Positions 41,150 through 56,000 of a stretch of 64,000 nt of DNA are shown one piece after another. A program made the position numbers and the translations under genes. Every line of letters starts with the position of its first letter. The stretch's first letter is position 1. The notes below the pieces were generated by a model, which worked only from the letters and a program-made list of their open reading frames with translations, searched no databases and was not told the DNA's origin. This DNA comes from Megascapheus bottae (taxonomy: Eukaryota > Chordata > Mammalia > Rodentia > Geomyidae), in NCBI GenBank assembly GCA_024803745.1, contig JANJXV010000159.1:308498-372497 (forward strand), read 5' to 3'.

Positions 41150-44100
41150 TCCATTCTATGAGTTCACACACCTCCATTATATGACTTCATAAACCTCCCT
41201 TCTGTGACTTCATACACCTCCATTCTGAGTTCACACACCTCCATTCTGTGACTTCACACACCTCCATTTTGACTTCACACACCTCCATTCTATGACTTCA
41301 CACACTTCATTTCTATGACTTCACACACCTCCATTCTGTGACTTCACACACCTCCATTGTGAGTTCACACACCTCCATTCTGTGACTTCACACACCTCCA
41401 TTCTGTGACTTCACACACCTCCATTCTATGACTTCACACACCTCCATTCTATGACTTCACACACCTCCATTCTATGAATTCACACACCTCCATTCTGTGA
41501 CTTCACCCACCTACATTGTATGACTTCACACACCTCCATTCTTTGCCTTCACCTACCTCCATTCTGAGTTCACACCCCTCCATTCTGTGACTTCACACAC
41601 CTTCATTCTGTGACTTCACACACCTCCATTCTATGACTTCACACACCTCCATTCTATGACTTCACACACCTCCATTCTGTGATTTCACACACCTCTATTC
41701 TATGACTTCACACACCTCCATTGTGACCTCACACACCACGATTCTATGATTTCACACACTTCCATTTTGACTTCACACACCTCCATTCTATGCCTTCACT
41801 CACTGTCATTCTGACTTCACACAGCTTCATTCTGAGACTGCACAAACCTCCATTCTATGATTTCACACACCTCCATACTATGATTTCACACACGTCCATC
41901 TATGACTTCACACACCTCCATTCTGACTTCACACACCTCCATTCTATGACTTCACACACCTCCCTTCTGTGACTTCACACACCTCCATTCTATGACTTCA
42001 CACACTTCCATTGTGACGTCACACACCTCCATTCTATGAGTTAACACATCTCCATTCTATGACTTCACACAACTCCATTCTGACTTCACACACCTCCATT
42101 CTATGACCTCATAGACATCGAATGTGACTTCACTCACCTCCACTCTATGACTTCACACTCCTCCATTCTGTGACTTCCCACACCTCCTTTCTATGACTTC
42201 ACCCAACTCCATTCAGCGACTTCACACCTCTATTCTGACTTCACACACCTCCATTCTGTGACTTCACACACCTCCATTATGTGACTTCACACACCTCCAT
42301 TCTGTGACTTCACACAGATCCATTCTATGACTTCACACAACTCCATTCTGTGACGTCACACACCTCCATTATGTGACTTCACACACCTCCATTCTGTGAC
42401 TTCACACAGATCCATTCTATGACTTCACACACCTCCATTCTACGACTTCACACACCTCCATTATGTGACTTCACACACCTCCATTCTGTGACTTCACACA
42501 GATCCATTCTATGACTTCACACAACTCCATTCTGTGACGTCACACACCTCAATTCTTTGACTTCACACACCTTCATTCTTACTTCACAAACATCCATTCT
42601 ATGACTTCACATACATACATTCTATCAATTCACACACCTCCATTTTGTGACTTCACACACCTCCATTCTATGATTTCACACACCTCCATTGTGATTTCAC
42701 ACACCTCCATTCTATGAGTTTACACACCTCCATTCTGACTTCACACACCTCCATTCTATGACTTCACACACCTCCATTCTGACTTCACACAGTCCATTCT
42801 GTGAGTTTACAAAACTCCTTTCTATAATTTCACACACCTCCATGCTATGACTTCCCACACCTCCATCTATGACTTCACACACCTCCATTCTGACTTCACA
42901 TACCTCCATTCTGTGACTTCACACACCTCCATTCGTGACTTCACACACCACCTTTTTGACTTCACACTCCCCCGTTTTGACTTCACACACTTCCAATCTG
43001 TGACTTCCCACAACTCCATTCTGTGACTTCACACACCTCTATTGTTTGACTTCACACACCTCCATTCTTTGACTTCACACACCTCCATTCCATGACTTCA
43101 CACCTCCAATCTATGAGTTCACACACCTCCATTCTATGAGTTCACACACCTTAATTTTCACTTCACACACCTCCATTCTATGACTTCACACACATTCAGT
43201 CTTACTTTAGAAACATCCATTCTATGACTTCACACACCTCCTTTGTATGTCTTCACAAACCACCATTCTGTGACTTCACACACCTCCATTCTATGACTTC
43301 ACAAACCTCCATTCTGTGACTTCACACACCTCCATTCTGAGTTCACACACCTCCTTTCTATGACTTCACACACTTCCATTCTATGACTTCATACACCTCC
43401 ATTCTGTGGCTTCACACACCTACATTCTGAGTTCACACACCTCCATTCTGTGACTTCACACATCCATTCTGTGACTTCACACACCTCCATTCTGTGACTT
43501 CACACACCTCGATCCTATGACTTCACATACCTCCATTCAATGAATTAACACACCTCCATTCTGTGATTTCACAAACCTCCATTCTATGACTTCACCCACC
43601 TCTATTCTGTGACTTCACACACCTCCATTCTGAGTTCAGACACCTCCATTCTATGACTTCACAAACCTCCATTCTGAGTTCACACACCTCCATTCTATGA
43701 CTTCACACACCTCCATTCTATGACTTCACTCACCTCCATTCTGACTTCACACACCTCCATTCTGACTTCACACACCTTAATTCTGTGACTTCACACACCT
43801 CCATTCTATGATTTCACACACTTTCATTCTATGACTTCACACACCTCCATTCTGTCGCTTCACACACCTACATTCTGAGTTCACACACCTCCATTCTGTG
43901 ACTTCACACACCTCCATTCTGTGATTTCACACACTTCCAATCTGACTTCACACACCTCCATTCTATGACTTCACACACCTCCATTCGTTGACATCAAAAA
44001 GCACCATTCTATGACTTCACACAACTCCATTTTGACTTCACACACCTCCATTCTATGAGTTCACACACCTCCATTTTATGACTTCCCACACCTCCATTCT

Positions 44101-47100
44101 ATGACTTCACACACCTCAATTCTATGACTTCACACTCCTCCAATCTATGACTTCACACACCTCCATTCTGTGACTTCACACACCTCCACTCTATGACTTC
44201 TAACACCTTCATTCTTACTTCACAAACATCCATTCTGTGACTTCACACACCTCCATTCTGTGACTTCACACACCTTCATTCTGACTTCACACACCTCCAT
44301 TCTGTGACTTCACACACCTCCATTCTATGACTTCACACACCTCCATTCTTTGACTTCACACACCTCCATTCTGTGACTTCACACACCTCCATTCTGTGAC
44401 TTCACACACCTCCGTTTTGACTTCACACACTTCCATTCTGTGACTTCACACACCTCCATTCTGTGACTTCACACACCTCTATTGTTTCACTTCACACACC
44501 CCCACTCTTTGACTTCACACACCTCCTTTCCATGACTTCACACACCTCCATTCTATGAGTTCACACACCTCCATTCTATGAGTTCACACACCTCCAATTT
44601 GACTTCACACACCTCCATTCTATGACTTCACACACCTTCATTCTTACTTCAGAAACATCCATTCTCTGACTTCACACACCTCCATTCTATGACTTCACAA
44701 ACCTCCATTCTGTGAGTTCACACACCTCCATTGTAGGACTTCACACACCTCCATTCTGTGGCTTCACACACCTCCATTCTGAGTTCACACACCTCCATTC
44801 TGTGACTTCACACACCTCCATTCTGTGACTTCACACACCTCCATTCTGTGACTTCACACACCTCGATCCTATGACTTCACACACCTCCATTCTATGAATT
44901 CACACACCTCCATTCTGTGATTTCACACACCTCCATTCTATGACTTCACACACCTCCATTCTGTGACTTCACAAACCTCCATTCTGAGTTCACACACCTC
45001 CATTCTATGACTTCACAAACCCCCATTGTGAGTTCACAGACCTCCATTCTATGGCTTCACACAATTCCATTCTATGACTTCACACACCTCCATTCTGACT
45101 TCACACACCTCAATTCTTTGACTTCACACACCTCCATTCTATGATTTCACACACCTCCATTCTATGACTTCACACACCTCCATTCTGACTTCACACACCT
45201 CAATTCTTTGACTTCACACACCTCCATTCTATGATTTCACATACCTCCATTCTATGACTTCACACACCTCCATTCTATGACTTCACACACCTCATTTCTG
45301 AGTTGACACACCTCCATCCTGTGATTTCACACACCTCCAATCTGACTTCACACAACTCCATTCTATGACTTCACACACCTAAATGCGTTGACATCAAAAA
45401 CAACCATTCTATGACTTCACACAACTCCATTGTGACTTCACACACCTCCATTCTATGAATTCACACACCTCCATTTTATGACTTCACACACCTCCATTAT
45501 ATGACTTCATAAACCTCCCTTCTGTGACTTCACACACCTCCATTCTGAGTTCACACACCTCCATTCTGTGACTTCACACACCTCCATTTTGACTTCACAC
45601 ACCTCCATTCTATGACTTCACACACTTCAATTCTATGACTTCACACACCTCCATTCTGTGACTTCACACACCTCCATTGTGAGTTCACACACCTCCATTC
45701 TATGACTTCACACACCTCCATTCTGTGACTTCACACACCTCCATTCTATGACTTCACACACCTCCATTCTTTGACTTCACACACCTCCATTCTATGAATT
45801 CACACACCTCCATTCTGTGACTTCACACACCTACATTGTATGACTTCACACACCTCCATTCTTTGACTTCACCTACCTCCATTCTGAGATCACACCCCTC
45901 CATTCTGTGACTTCACACACCTCCATTCTGTGACTTCACACACCTCCGTTTTGACTTCACACACTTCCATTCTGTGACTTCACACACCTCCATTCTGTGA
46001 CTTCACACACCTCTATTGTTTCACTTCACACACCCCCATTCTTTGACTTCACACACCTCCATTCCATGACTTCACACACCTCCATTCTATGAGTTCACAC
46101 ACCTTCATTCTTACTTCAGAAACATCCATTCTCTGACTTCACCCACCTCCATTCTATGACTTCGCAAACCTCCATTCTGTGAGTTCACACACCTCCATTC
46201 TAGGACTTCACACACCTCCATTCTGTGGCTTCACACACCTCCATTCTGAGTTCACACACCTCCATTCTGTGACTTCACACTCCTCCATTCTGTGACTTCA
46301 CACTCCTACATTGTATGACTTCACACACCTCCATTCTTTGCCTTCACCTACCTCCATTCTGAGTTCACACCCCTCCGTTCTGTGACTTCACACACCTTCA
46401 TTCTGTGACTTCACACACCTCCATTCTGTGACTTCACACACCTCTATTGTTTCGCTTCACACACCCCCATTCTTTGACTTCACACACCTCCATTCCATGA
46501 CTTCACACACCTCCATTCTATGAGTTCACACACCTTCATTCTTACTTCAGAAACATCCATTCTCTGACTTCACACACCTCCATTCTATGACTTCGCAAAC
46601 CTCCATTCTGTGAGTTCACACACCTCCATTCTAGGACTTCACACACCTCCATTCTGTGGCTTCACACACCTCCATTCTGAGTTCACACACCTCCATTCTG
46701 TGACTTCACACACCTCCATTCTGTGACTTCACACTCCTACATTGTATGACATCACACACCTCCATTCTTTGCCTTCACCTACCTCCATTCTGAGTTCACA
46801 CCCCTCCGTTCTGTGACTTCACACACCTTCATTCTGTGACTTCACACACCTCCATTCTATGACTTCACACACCTCCATTCTATGACTTCACACACCTCCA
46901 TTCTGTGATTTCACACACCTCCATTCTATGACTTCACACACCTCCATTCTGTGATTTCACACACCTCCATTCTATGACTTCACACACCTCCATTGTGACC
47001 TCACACACCACGATTCTATGATTTCACACACTTCCATTTTGACTTCACACACCTCCATTCTATGCCTTCACTCACTGCCATTCTGACTTCACACAGCTTC

Positions 47101-50100
47101 ATTCTGAGACTTCACAAACCTCCATTCTATGATTTCACACACCTCCATACTATGATTTCACACACGTCCATCTATGACTTCACACACCTCCATTCTGACT
47201 TCACACACCTCCATTCTATGACTTCACACACCTCCCTTCTGTGACTACACACCTCCATTCTATGACTTCACACACTTCCATTGTGACGTCACACACCTCC
47301 ATTCTATGAGTTAACACATCTCCATTCTATGACTTCACACACCTCCATTCTGACTTCACACACCTCCATTCTATGACTTCATAGACATCGAATGTGACTT
47401 CACTCACCTCCACTCTATGACTTCACACTCCTCCATTCTATGACTTCCCACACCTACTTTCTATGACTTCACCCAACTCCATTCAGCGACTTCACACCTC
47501 TATTCTGACTTCACACACCTCCATTCTGTGACTTCACACACCTCCATTCTATGACTTCACACACCTCCATTCTATGACTTCACACACCTTCATTCTTACT
47601 TCAGAAACATCCATTCTCTGACTTCACACACCTCCATTCTATGACTTCACAAACCTCCATTCTGTGAGTTCAAACAACTCCATTCTAGGACTTCACACAC
47701 CTCCATTCTGTGGCTTCACACACCTCCATTCTGAGTTCACACACCTCCATTCTGTGACTTCACACACCTCCATTCTGTGACTTCACACACCTCCATTCTG
47801 TGACTTCACACACCTCGATCCTAAGACTTCACACACCTCCATTCTATGAATTCACACACCTCCATTCTGTGATTTCACACACCTCCATTCTATGACTTCA
47901 CACAACTCCATTCTGTGACTTCACACACCTCCATTCTGAGTTCACACACCTCCATTCTATGACTTCACAAACCCCCATTCTGAGTTCACAGACCTCCATT
48001 TTATGACTTCACACACTTCCATTCTATGACTTCACACACCTCCATTCTGACTTCACACACCTCAATTCTTTGACTTCACACACCTCCATTCTATGATTTC
48101 ATATACCTCCATTCTATGACTTCACACACCTCCATTCTGTGACTTCACACACCTCATTTCTGAGTTGACACACCTCCATCCTGTGATTTCACACACCTCC
48201 AATCTGACTTCACACACCTCCATTCTATGACTTCACACACCTAAATGCGTTGACATCAAAAACAACCATTCTATGACTTCACACAACTCCATTGTGACTT
48301 CACACACCTCCATTCTATGAATTCACACAGCTCCATTTTATGACTTCACACACTTCCATTCTATGACTTCACACACCTCCATTCTTTGACTTCAAACACC
48401 TCCATTTTGAGTACACAAACCTCCATTCTGTGACTTCACACACCTCCATTCTATGAATTCACACACCTCCATTCTATGACTTCACACACTTCCATTCTAT
48501 GACTTCACACACCTCCATTCTTTGACTTCAAACACCTCCATTTTGAGTACACAAACCTCCATTCTGTGACTTCACACACCTCCATTCTATGAATTCACAC
48601 ACCTCCATTCTATGTCTTCACACACCTCCATTCTATGACTTCACACACCTTCATTCTTACTTCACAAACATCCATTCTATGACTTCACACACCTCCATTA
48701 TATGACTTCATAAACCTCCCTTCTGTGACTTCACACACCTCCATTCTGAGTTCACACACCTCCATTCTGTGACTTCACACACCTCCATTTTGACTTCACA
48801 CACCTCCATTCTATGACTTCACACACTTCAATTCTATGACTTCACACACCTCCCTTTTGTGACTTCACACACCTCCATTGGGAGTTCACACACCTCCATT
48901 CTGTGAATTCACACACCTCCATTCTGTGACTTCACACTCCTCCATTCTATGACTTCACACACCTCCATTCTATGACTTCACACACCTCCATTCTATGAAT
49001 TCACACACCTCCATTCTGTGACTTCACACACCTACATTGTATGACTTCACACACCTCCATTCTTTGACTTCACCTACCTCCATTCTGAGTTCACACCCCT
49101 CCATTCTGTGACTTCACACACCTCCATTCTGTGACTTCACACACCTCCGTTTTGACTTCACACACTTCCATTCTGTGACTTCACACACCTCCATTCTGTG
49201 ACTTCACACACCTCTATTGTTTCACTTCACACACCCCCATTCTTTGACTTCACACACCTCCATTCCATGACTTCACACACCTCCATTCTATGAGTTCACA
49301 CACCTTCATTCTTACTTCAGAAACATCCATTCTCTGACTTCACACACCTCCATTCTATGACTTCGCAAACCTCCATTCTGTGAGTTCACACACCTCCATT
49401 CTAGGACTTCACACACCTCCATTCTGTGGCTTCACACACCTCCATTCTGAGTTCACACACCTCCATTCTGTGACTTCACACACCTCCATTCTGTGACTTC
49501 ACACACCTCTATTCTGTGACTTCACACACCTCGATCCTATGACTTCACACACCTCCATTCTATGACTTCACACACCTCCATTCTGTGATTTCACACACCT
49601 CCATTCTATGAGTTCACACACCTCCATTCTGTGACTTCACGCACCTCCATTCTGAGTTCACACACCTCCATTCTATGACTTCACAAACCCCCTTCTGAGT
49701 TCACAGACCTCCATTCTATGACTTCACACACCTCCATTCTATGACTTCACACACCTCCATTCTGACTTCACACACCTCCATTCTGACTTCACACACCTCA
49801 ATTCTTTGACTTCACACACGTCTATTCTATGATTTCACATAACTCCATTCTATGACTTCACACACCTCCATTCTATGACTTCACACACCTCATTTCTGAG
49901 TTGACACACCTCCATCCTGTGATTTCACACACCTCCAATCTGACTTTACACACCTCCATTCTATGACTTCACACACCTCCATGCGTTGACATCAAAAACA
50001 ACCATTCTATGACTTCACACAACTCCATTGTGACTTCACACACCTCCATTCTATGCATTCACACACCTCCATTTTATGACTTCACACACTTCCATTCTAT

Positions 50101-53068
50101 GACTTCACACACCTCCATTCTTTGACTTCAAACACCTCCATTTTGAGTACACAAACCTCCATTCTGTGACTTCACACACCTCCATTGTATGAATTCACAC
50201 ACCTCCATTCTATGACTTCACACACCTCCATTATATGACTTCATAAACCTCCCTTCTGTGACTTCACACACCTCCATTCTGAGTTCACACACCTCCATTC
50301 TGTGACTTCACACACCTCGATTTTGACTTCACACACCTTCATTCTATGACTTCACACACTTCAATTCTATGACTTCACACACCTCCATTCTGTGACTTCA
50401 CACACCTCCATTGTGAGTTCACACACCTCCATTCTGTGACTTCACACACCTCCATTCTGTGACTTCACACACCTCCATTCTATGACTTCACACACCTCCA
50501 TTCTATGACTTCACACACCTCCATTCTATGAATTCACACACCTCCATTCTGTGACTTCACACAACTCCATTGTATGACTTCACACACCTCCATTCTGTGA
50601 CTTTACACACCTCCATTCTATAACTTCACACACCTCCATTCTGTGATTTCACAAACCTCCATTATATGACTTCACACACCTCCATACGTTGACATCAAAA
50701 AACACCATTCTATGACTTTACACAACTCCATTTTCACTTCACACACCTCCATTCTATGAGTTCACACACCTCCATTCTGTGACTTCAAACACCTCCATTC
50801 TGTGACTTCACACACCTCGATCCTATGACTTCACACACTTCCATTCTATGAATTCACACACCTCCATTCTGTGATTTCACACACCTCCATTCTATGACTT
50901 CACACACCTCCATTCTGTGACTTCACACACCTCCATTCTGAGTTCACACACCTCCATTCTATGACTTCACAAAGCCCCATTCTGAGTTCACAGACCTCCA
51001 TTCTATGACTTCACACACTTCCTTTCTATGAGTTCACACACCTCCATTCTGACTTCACACACCTCCATTCTGACTTCACACACCTCAATTCTTTGACTTC
51101 ACACACCTCCATTCTATGATTTCACATACCTCCATTCTATGACTTCACACACCTCCATTCTATGACTTCACACACCTCATTTCTGAGTTGACACACCTCC
51201 ATCCTGTGATTTCACACACCTCCAATCTGACTTCACACACCTCCATTCTATGACTTCACACACCTCCATGCGTTGACATCAAAAACAACCATTCTATGAC
51301 TTCACACAACTCCATTGTGTCTTCACACACCTCCATTCTATGAATTCACACACCTCCATTTTATGACTTCACACACTTCCATTCTATGACTTCACACACC
51401 TCCATTCTTTGACTTCAAACACCTCCATTTTGAGTACACAAACCTCCATTCTGTGACTTCACACACCTCCATTCTATGAATTCACACACCTCCATTCTAT
51501 GACTTCACACACTTCCATTCTATGACTTCACGCACCTCCATTCTTTGACTTCAAACACCTCCATTTTGAGTACACAAACCTCAATTCTGTGACTTCACAC
51601 ACCTCCATTCTATGAATTCACACACCTCCATTCTATGACTTCACACACCTCCATTCTATGACTTCACTCACCTCCATTCTATGAATTCACACACCTCCAT
51701 TATGTGACTTCACACACCTCCATCCTGTGACTTCACACAGATCCATTCTATGACTTCACACAACTCCATTCTGTGACGTCACACACCTCAATTCTTGGAC
51801 TTCACACACCTTCATTCTTACTTCTCAAACATCCATTCTATGACTTCACACACATACATTCTGTCATTTCACACACCTCCATTTTGTGACTTCACACACC
51901 TCCATTCTATGATTTCACACACCTCCATTGTGATTTCACACACCTCCATTCTATGAGTTCACACACCTCCATTCTGACTTCACACACCTCCATTCTATGA
52001 CTTCACACACCTCCATTCTGACTTCACACAGTCCATTCTGTGAGTTTACAAAACTCCTTTCTATAATTTCACACACCTCCATGCTATGACTTCCCACACC
52101 TCCATCTATGACTTCACACACCTCCATTCTGAGTTCACATACCTCCATTCTATAACTTCACACACCTCCATTCTGTGATTTCACAAACCTCCATTATATG
52201 ACTTCACACACCTCCATTCGTTGACATCAAAAAACACCATTCTATGACTTTACACAACTCCATTTTCACTTCACACACCTCCATTCTATGAGTTCACACA
52301 CCTCCATTCTGTGACTTCAAACACCTCCATTCTGTGACTTCACACACCTCGATCCTATGACTTCACACACCTCCATTCTATGAATTCACACACCTCCATT
52401 CTGTGATTTCACACACCTCCATTCTATGACTTCACACACCTCCATTCTGTGACTTCACACACCTCCATTCTGAGTTCACACACCTCCATTCTATGACTTC
52501 ACAAAGCCCCATTCTGAGTTCACAGACCTCCATTCTATGACTTCACACACTTCCTTTCTATGAGTTCACACACCTCCATTCTGACTTCACACACCTCCAT
52601 TCTGACTTCACACACCTCAATTCTTTGACTTCACACACCTCCATTCTATGATTTCACATACCTCCATTCTATGACTTCACACACCTCCATTCTATGACTT
52701 CACACACATCATTTCTGAGTTGACACACCTCCATCCTGTGATTTCACACACCTCCAATCTGACTTCACACACCTCCATTCTATGACTTCACACACCTCCA
52801 TGCGTTGACATCAAAAACAACCATTCTATGACTTCACACAACTCCATTGTGTCTTCACACACCTCCATTCTATGAATTCACACACCTCCATTTTATGACT
52901 TCACACACTTCCATTCTATGACTTCACGCACCTCCATTCTTTGACTTCAAACACCTCCATTTTGAGTACAAAAACCTCCATTCTGTGACTTCACACACCT
53001 CCATTCTATGAATTCACACACCTCCATTCTATGACTTCACACACTTCCATTCTATGACTTCACACACC
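41150..53068 (+). repeat. 11.92-kb higher-order repeat, copy H3
   Basis: Complete copy, 11919 bp. The 2-bp difference from H1 comes from CACACATCC for CACACACCTCC near 43460. Marker positions match H1 at offset 15425 before that deletion and 15423 after it: TGCGTTGACATC at 45384, 48246, 49982, 51269 and 52801. Base differences from H1 are few: C at 50773 where H1 has T at 35350, and G at 51797 where H1 has T at 36374. No gene is present. Confidence 0.85.
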
Positions 53069-56000
53069 TCCATTCTATGAGTTCACACACCTCCATTATA
53101 TGACTTCATAAACCTCCCTTCTGTGACTTCATACACCTCCATTCTGAGTTCACACACCTCCATTCTGTGACTTCACACACCTCCATTTTGACTTCACACA
53201 CCTCCATTCTATGACTTCACACACTTCATTTCTATGACTTCACACACCTCCATTCTGTGACTTCACACACCTCCATTGTGAGTTCACACACCTCCATTCT
53301 GTGACTTCACACACCTCCATTCTGTGACTTCACACACCTCCATTCTATGACTTCACACACCTCCATTCTATGACTTCACACACCTCCATTCTATGAATTC
53401 ACACACCTCCATTCTGTGACTTCACCCACCTACATTGTATGACTTCACACACCTCCATTATTTGCCTTCACCTACCTCCATTCTGAGTTCACACCCCTCC
53501 ATTCTGTGACTTCACACACCTTCATTCTGTGACTTCACACACCTCCATTCTATGACTTCACACACCTCCATTCTATGACTTCACACACCTCCATTCTGTG
53601 ATTTCACACACCTCTATTCTATGACTTCACACACCTCCATTGTGACCTCACACACCACGATTCTATGATTTCACACACTTCCATTTTGACTTCACACACC
53701 TCCATTCTATGCCTTCACTCACTGTCATTCTGACTTCACACAGCTTCATTCTGAGACTGCACAAACCTCCATTCTATGATTTCACACACCTCCATACTAT
53801 GATTTCACACACGTCCATCTATGACTTCACACACCTCCATTCTGACTTCACACACCTCCATTCTATGACTTCACACACCTCCCTTCTGTGACTTCACACA
53901 CCTCCATTCTATGACTTCACACACTTCCATTGTGACGTCACACACCTCCATTCTATGAGTTAACACATCTCCATTCTATGACTTCACACAACTCCATTCT
54001 GACTTCACACACCTCCATTCTATGACCTCATAGACATCGAATGTGACTTCACTCACCTCCACTCTATGACTTCACACTCCTCCATTCTGTGACTTCCCAC
54101 ACCTCCTTTCTATGACTTCACCCAACTCCATTCAGCGACTTCACACCTCTATTCTGACTTCACACACCTCCATTCTGTGACTTCACACACCTCCATTATG
54201 TGACTTCACACACCTCCATTCTGTGACTTCACACAGATCCATTCTATGACTTCACACAACTCCATTCTGTGACGTCACACACCTCCATTATGTGACTTCA
54301 CACACCTCCATTCTGTGACTTCACACAGATCCATTCTATGACTTCACACACCTCCATTCTACGACTTCACACACCTCCATTATGTGACTTCACACACCTC
54401 CATTCTGTGACTTCACACAGATCCATTCTATGACTTCACACAACTCCATTCTGTGACGTCACACACCTCAATTCTTTGACTTCACACACCTTCATTCTTA
54501 CTTCACAAACATCCATTCTATGACTTCACATACATACATTCTATCAATTCACACACCTCCATTTTGTGACTTCACACACCTCCATTCTATGATTTCACAC
54601 ACCTCCATTGTGATTTCACACACCTCCATTCTATGAGTTTACACACCTCCATTCTGACTTCACACACCTCCATTCTATGACTTCACACACCTCCATTCTG
54701 ACTTCACACAGTCCATTCTGTGAGTTTACAAAACTCCTTTCTATAATTTCACACACCTCCATGCTATGACTTCCCACACCTCCATCTATGACTTCACACA
54801 CCTCCATTCTGACTTCACATACCTCCATTCTGTGACTTCACACACCTCCATTCGTGACTTCACACACCACCTTTTTGACTTCACACTCCCCCGTTTTGAC
54901 TTCACACACTTCCAATCTGTGACTTCCCACAACTCCATTCTGTGACTTCACACACCTCTGTTGTTTGACTTCACACACCTCCATTCTTTGACTTCACACA
55001 CCTCCATTCCATGACTTCACACCTCCAATCTATGAGTTCACACACCTCCATTCTATGAGTTCACACACCTTAATTTTCACTTCACACACCTCCATTCTAT
55101 GACTTCACACACATTCAGTCTTACTTTAGAAACATCCATTCTATGACTTCACACACCTCCTTTGTATGTCTTCACAAACCACCATTCTGTGACTTCACAC
55201 ACCTCCATTCTATGACTTCACAAACCTCCATTCTGTGACTTCACACACCTCCATTCTGAGTTCACACACCTCCTTTCTATGACTTCACACACTTCCATTC
55301 TATGACTTCATACACCTCCATTCTGTGGCTTCACACACCTACATTCTGAGTTCACACACCTCCATTCTGTGACTTCACACACCTCCATTCTGTGACTTCA
55401 CACACCTCCATTCTGTGACTTCACACACCTCGATCCTATGACTTCACATACCTCCATTCAATGAATTAACACACCTCCATTCTGTGATTTCACAAACCTC
55501 CATTCTATGACTTCACCCACCTCTATTCTGTGACTTCACACACCTCCATTCTGAGTTCAGACACCTCCATTCTATGACTTCACAAACCTCCATTCTGAGT
55601 TCACACACCTCCATTCTATGACTTCACACACCTCCATTCTATGACTTCACTCACCTCCATTCTGACTTCACACACCTCCATTCTGACTTCACACACCTTA
55701 ATTCTGTGACTTCACACACCTCCATTCTATGATTTCACACACTTTCATTCTATGACTTCACACACCTCCATTCTGTCGCTTCACACACCTACATTCTGAG
55801 TTCACACACCTCCATTCTGTGACTTCACACACCTCCATTCTGTGATTTCACACACTTCCAATCTGACTTCACACACCTCCATTCTATGACTTCACACACC
55901 TCCATTCGTTGACATCAAAAAGCACCATTCTATGACTTCACACAACTCCATTTTGACTTCACACACCTCCATTCTATGAGTTCACACACCTCCATTTTAT

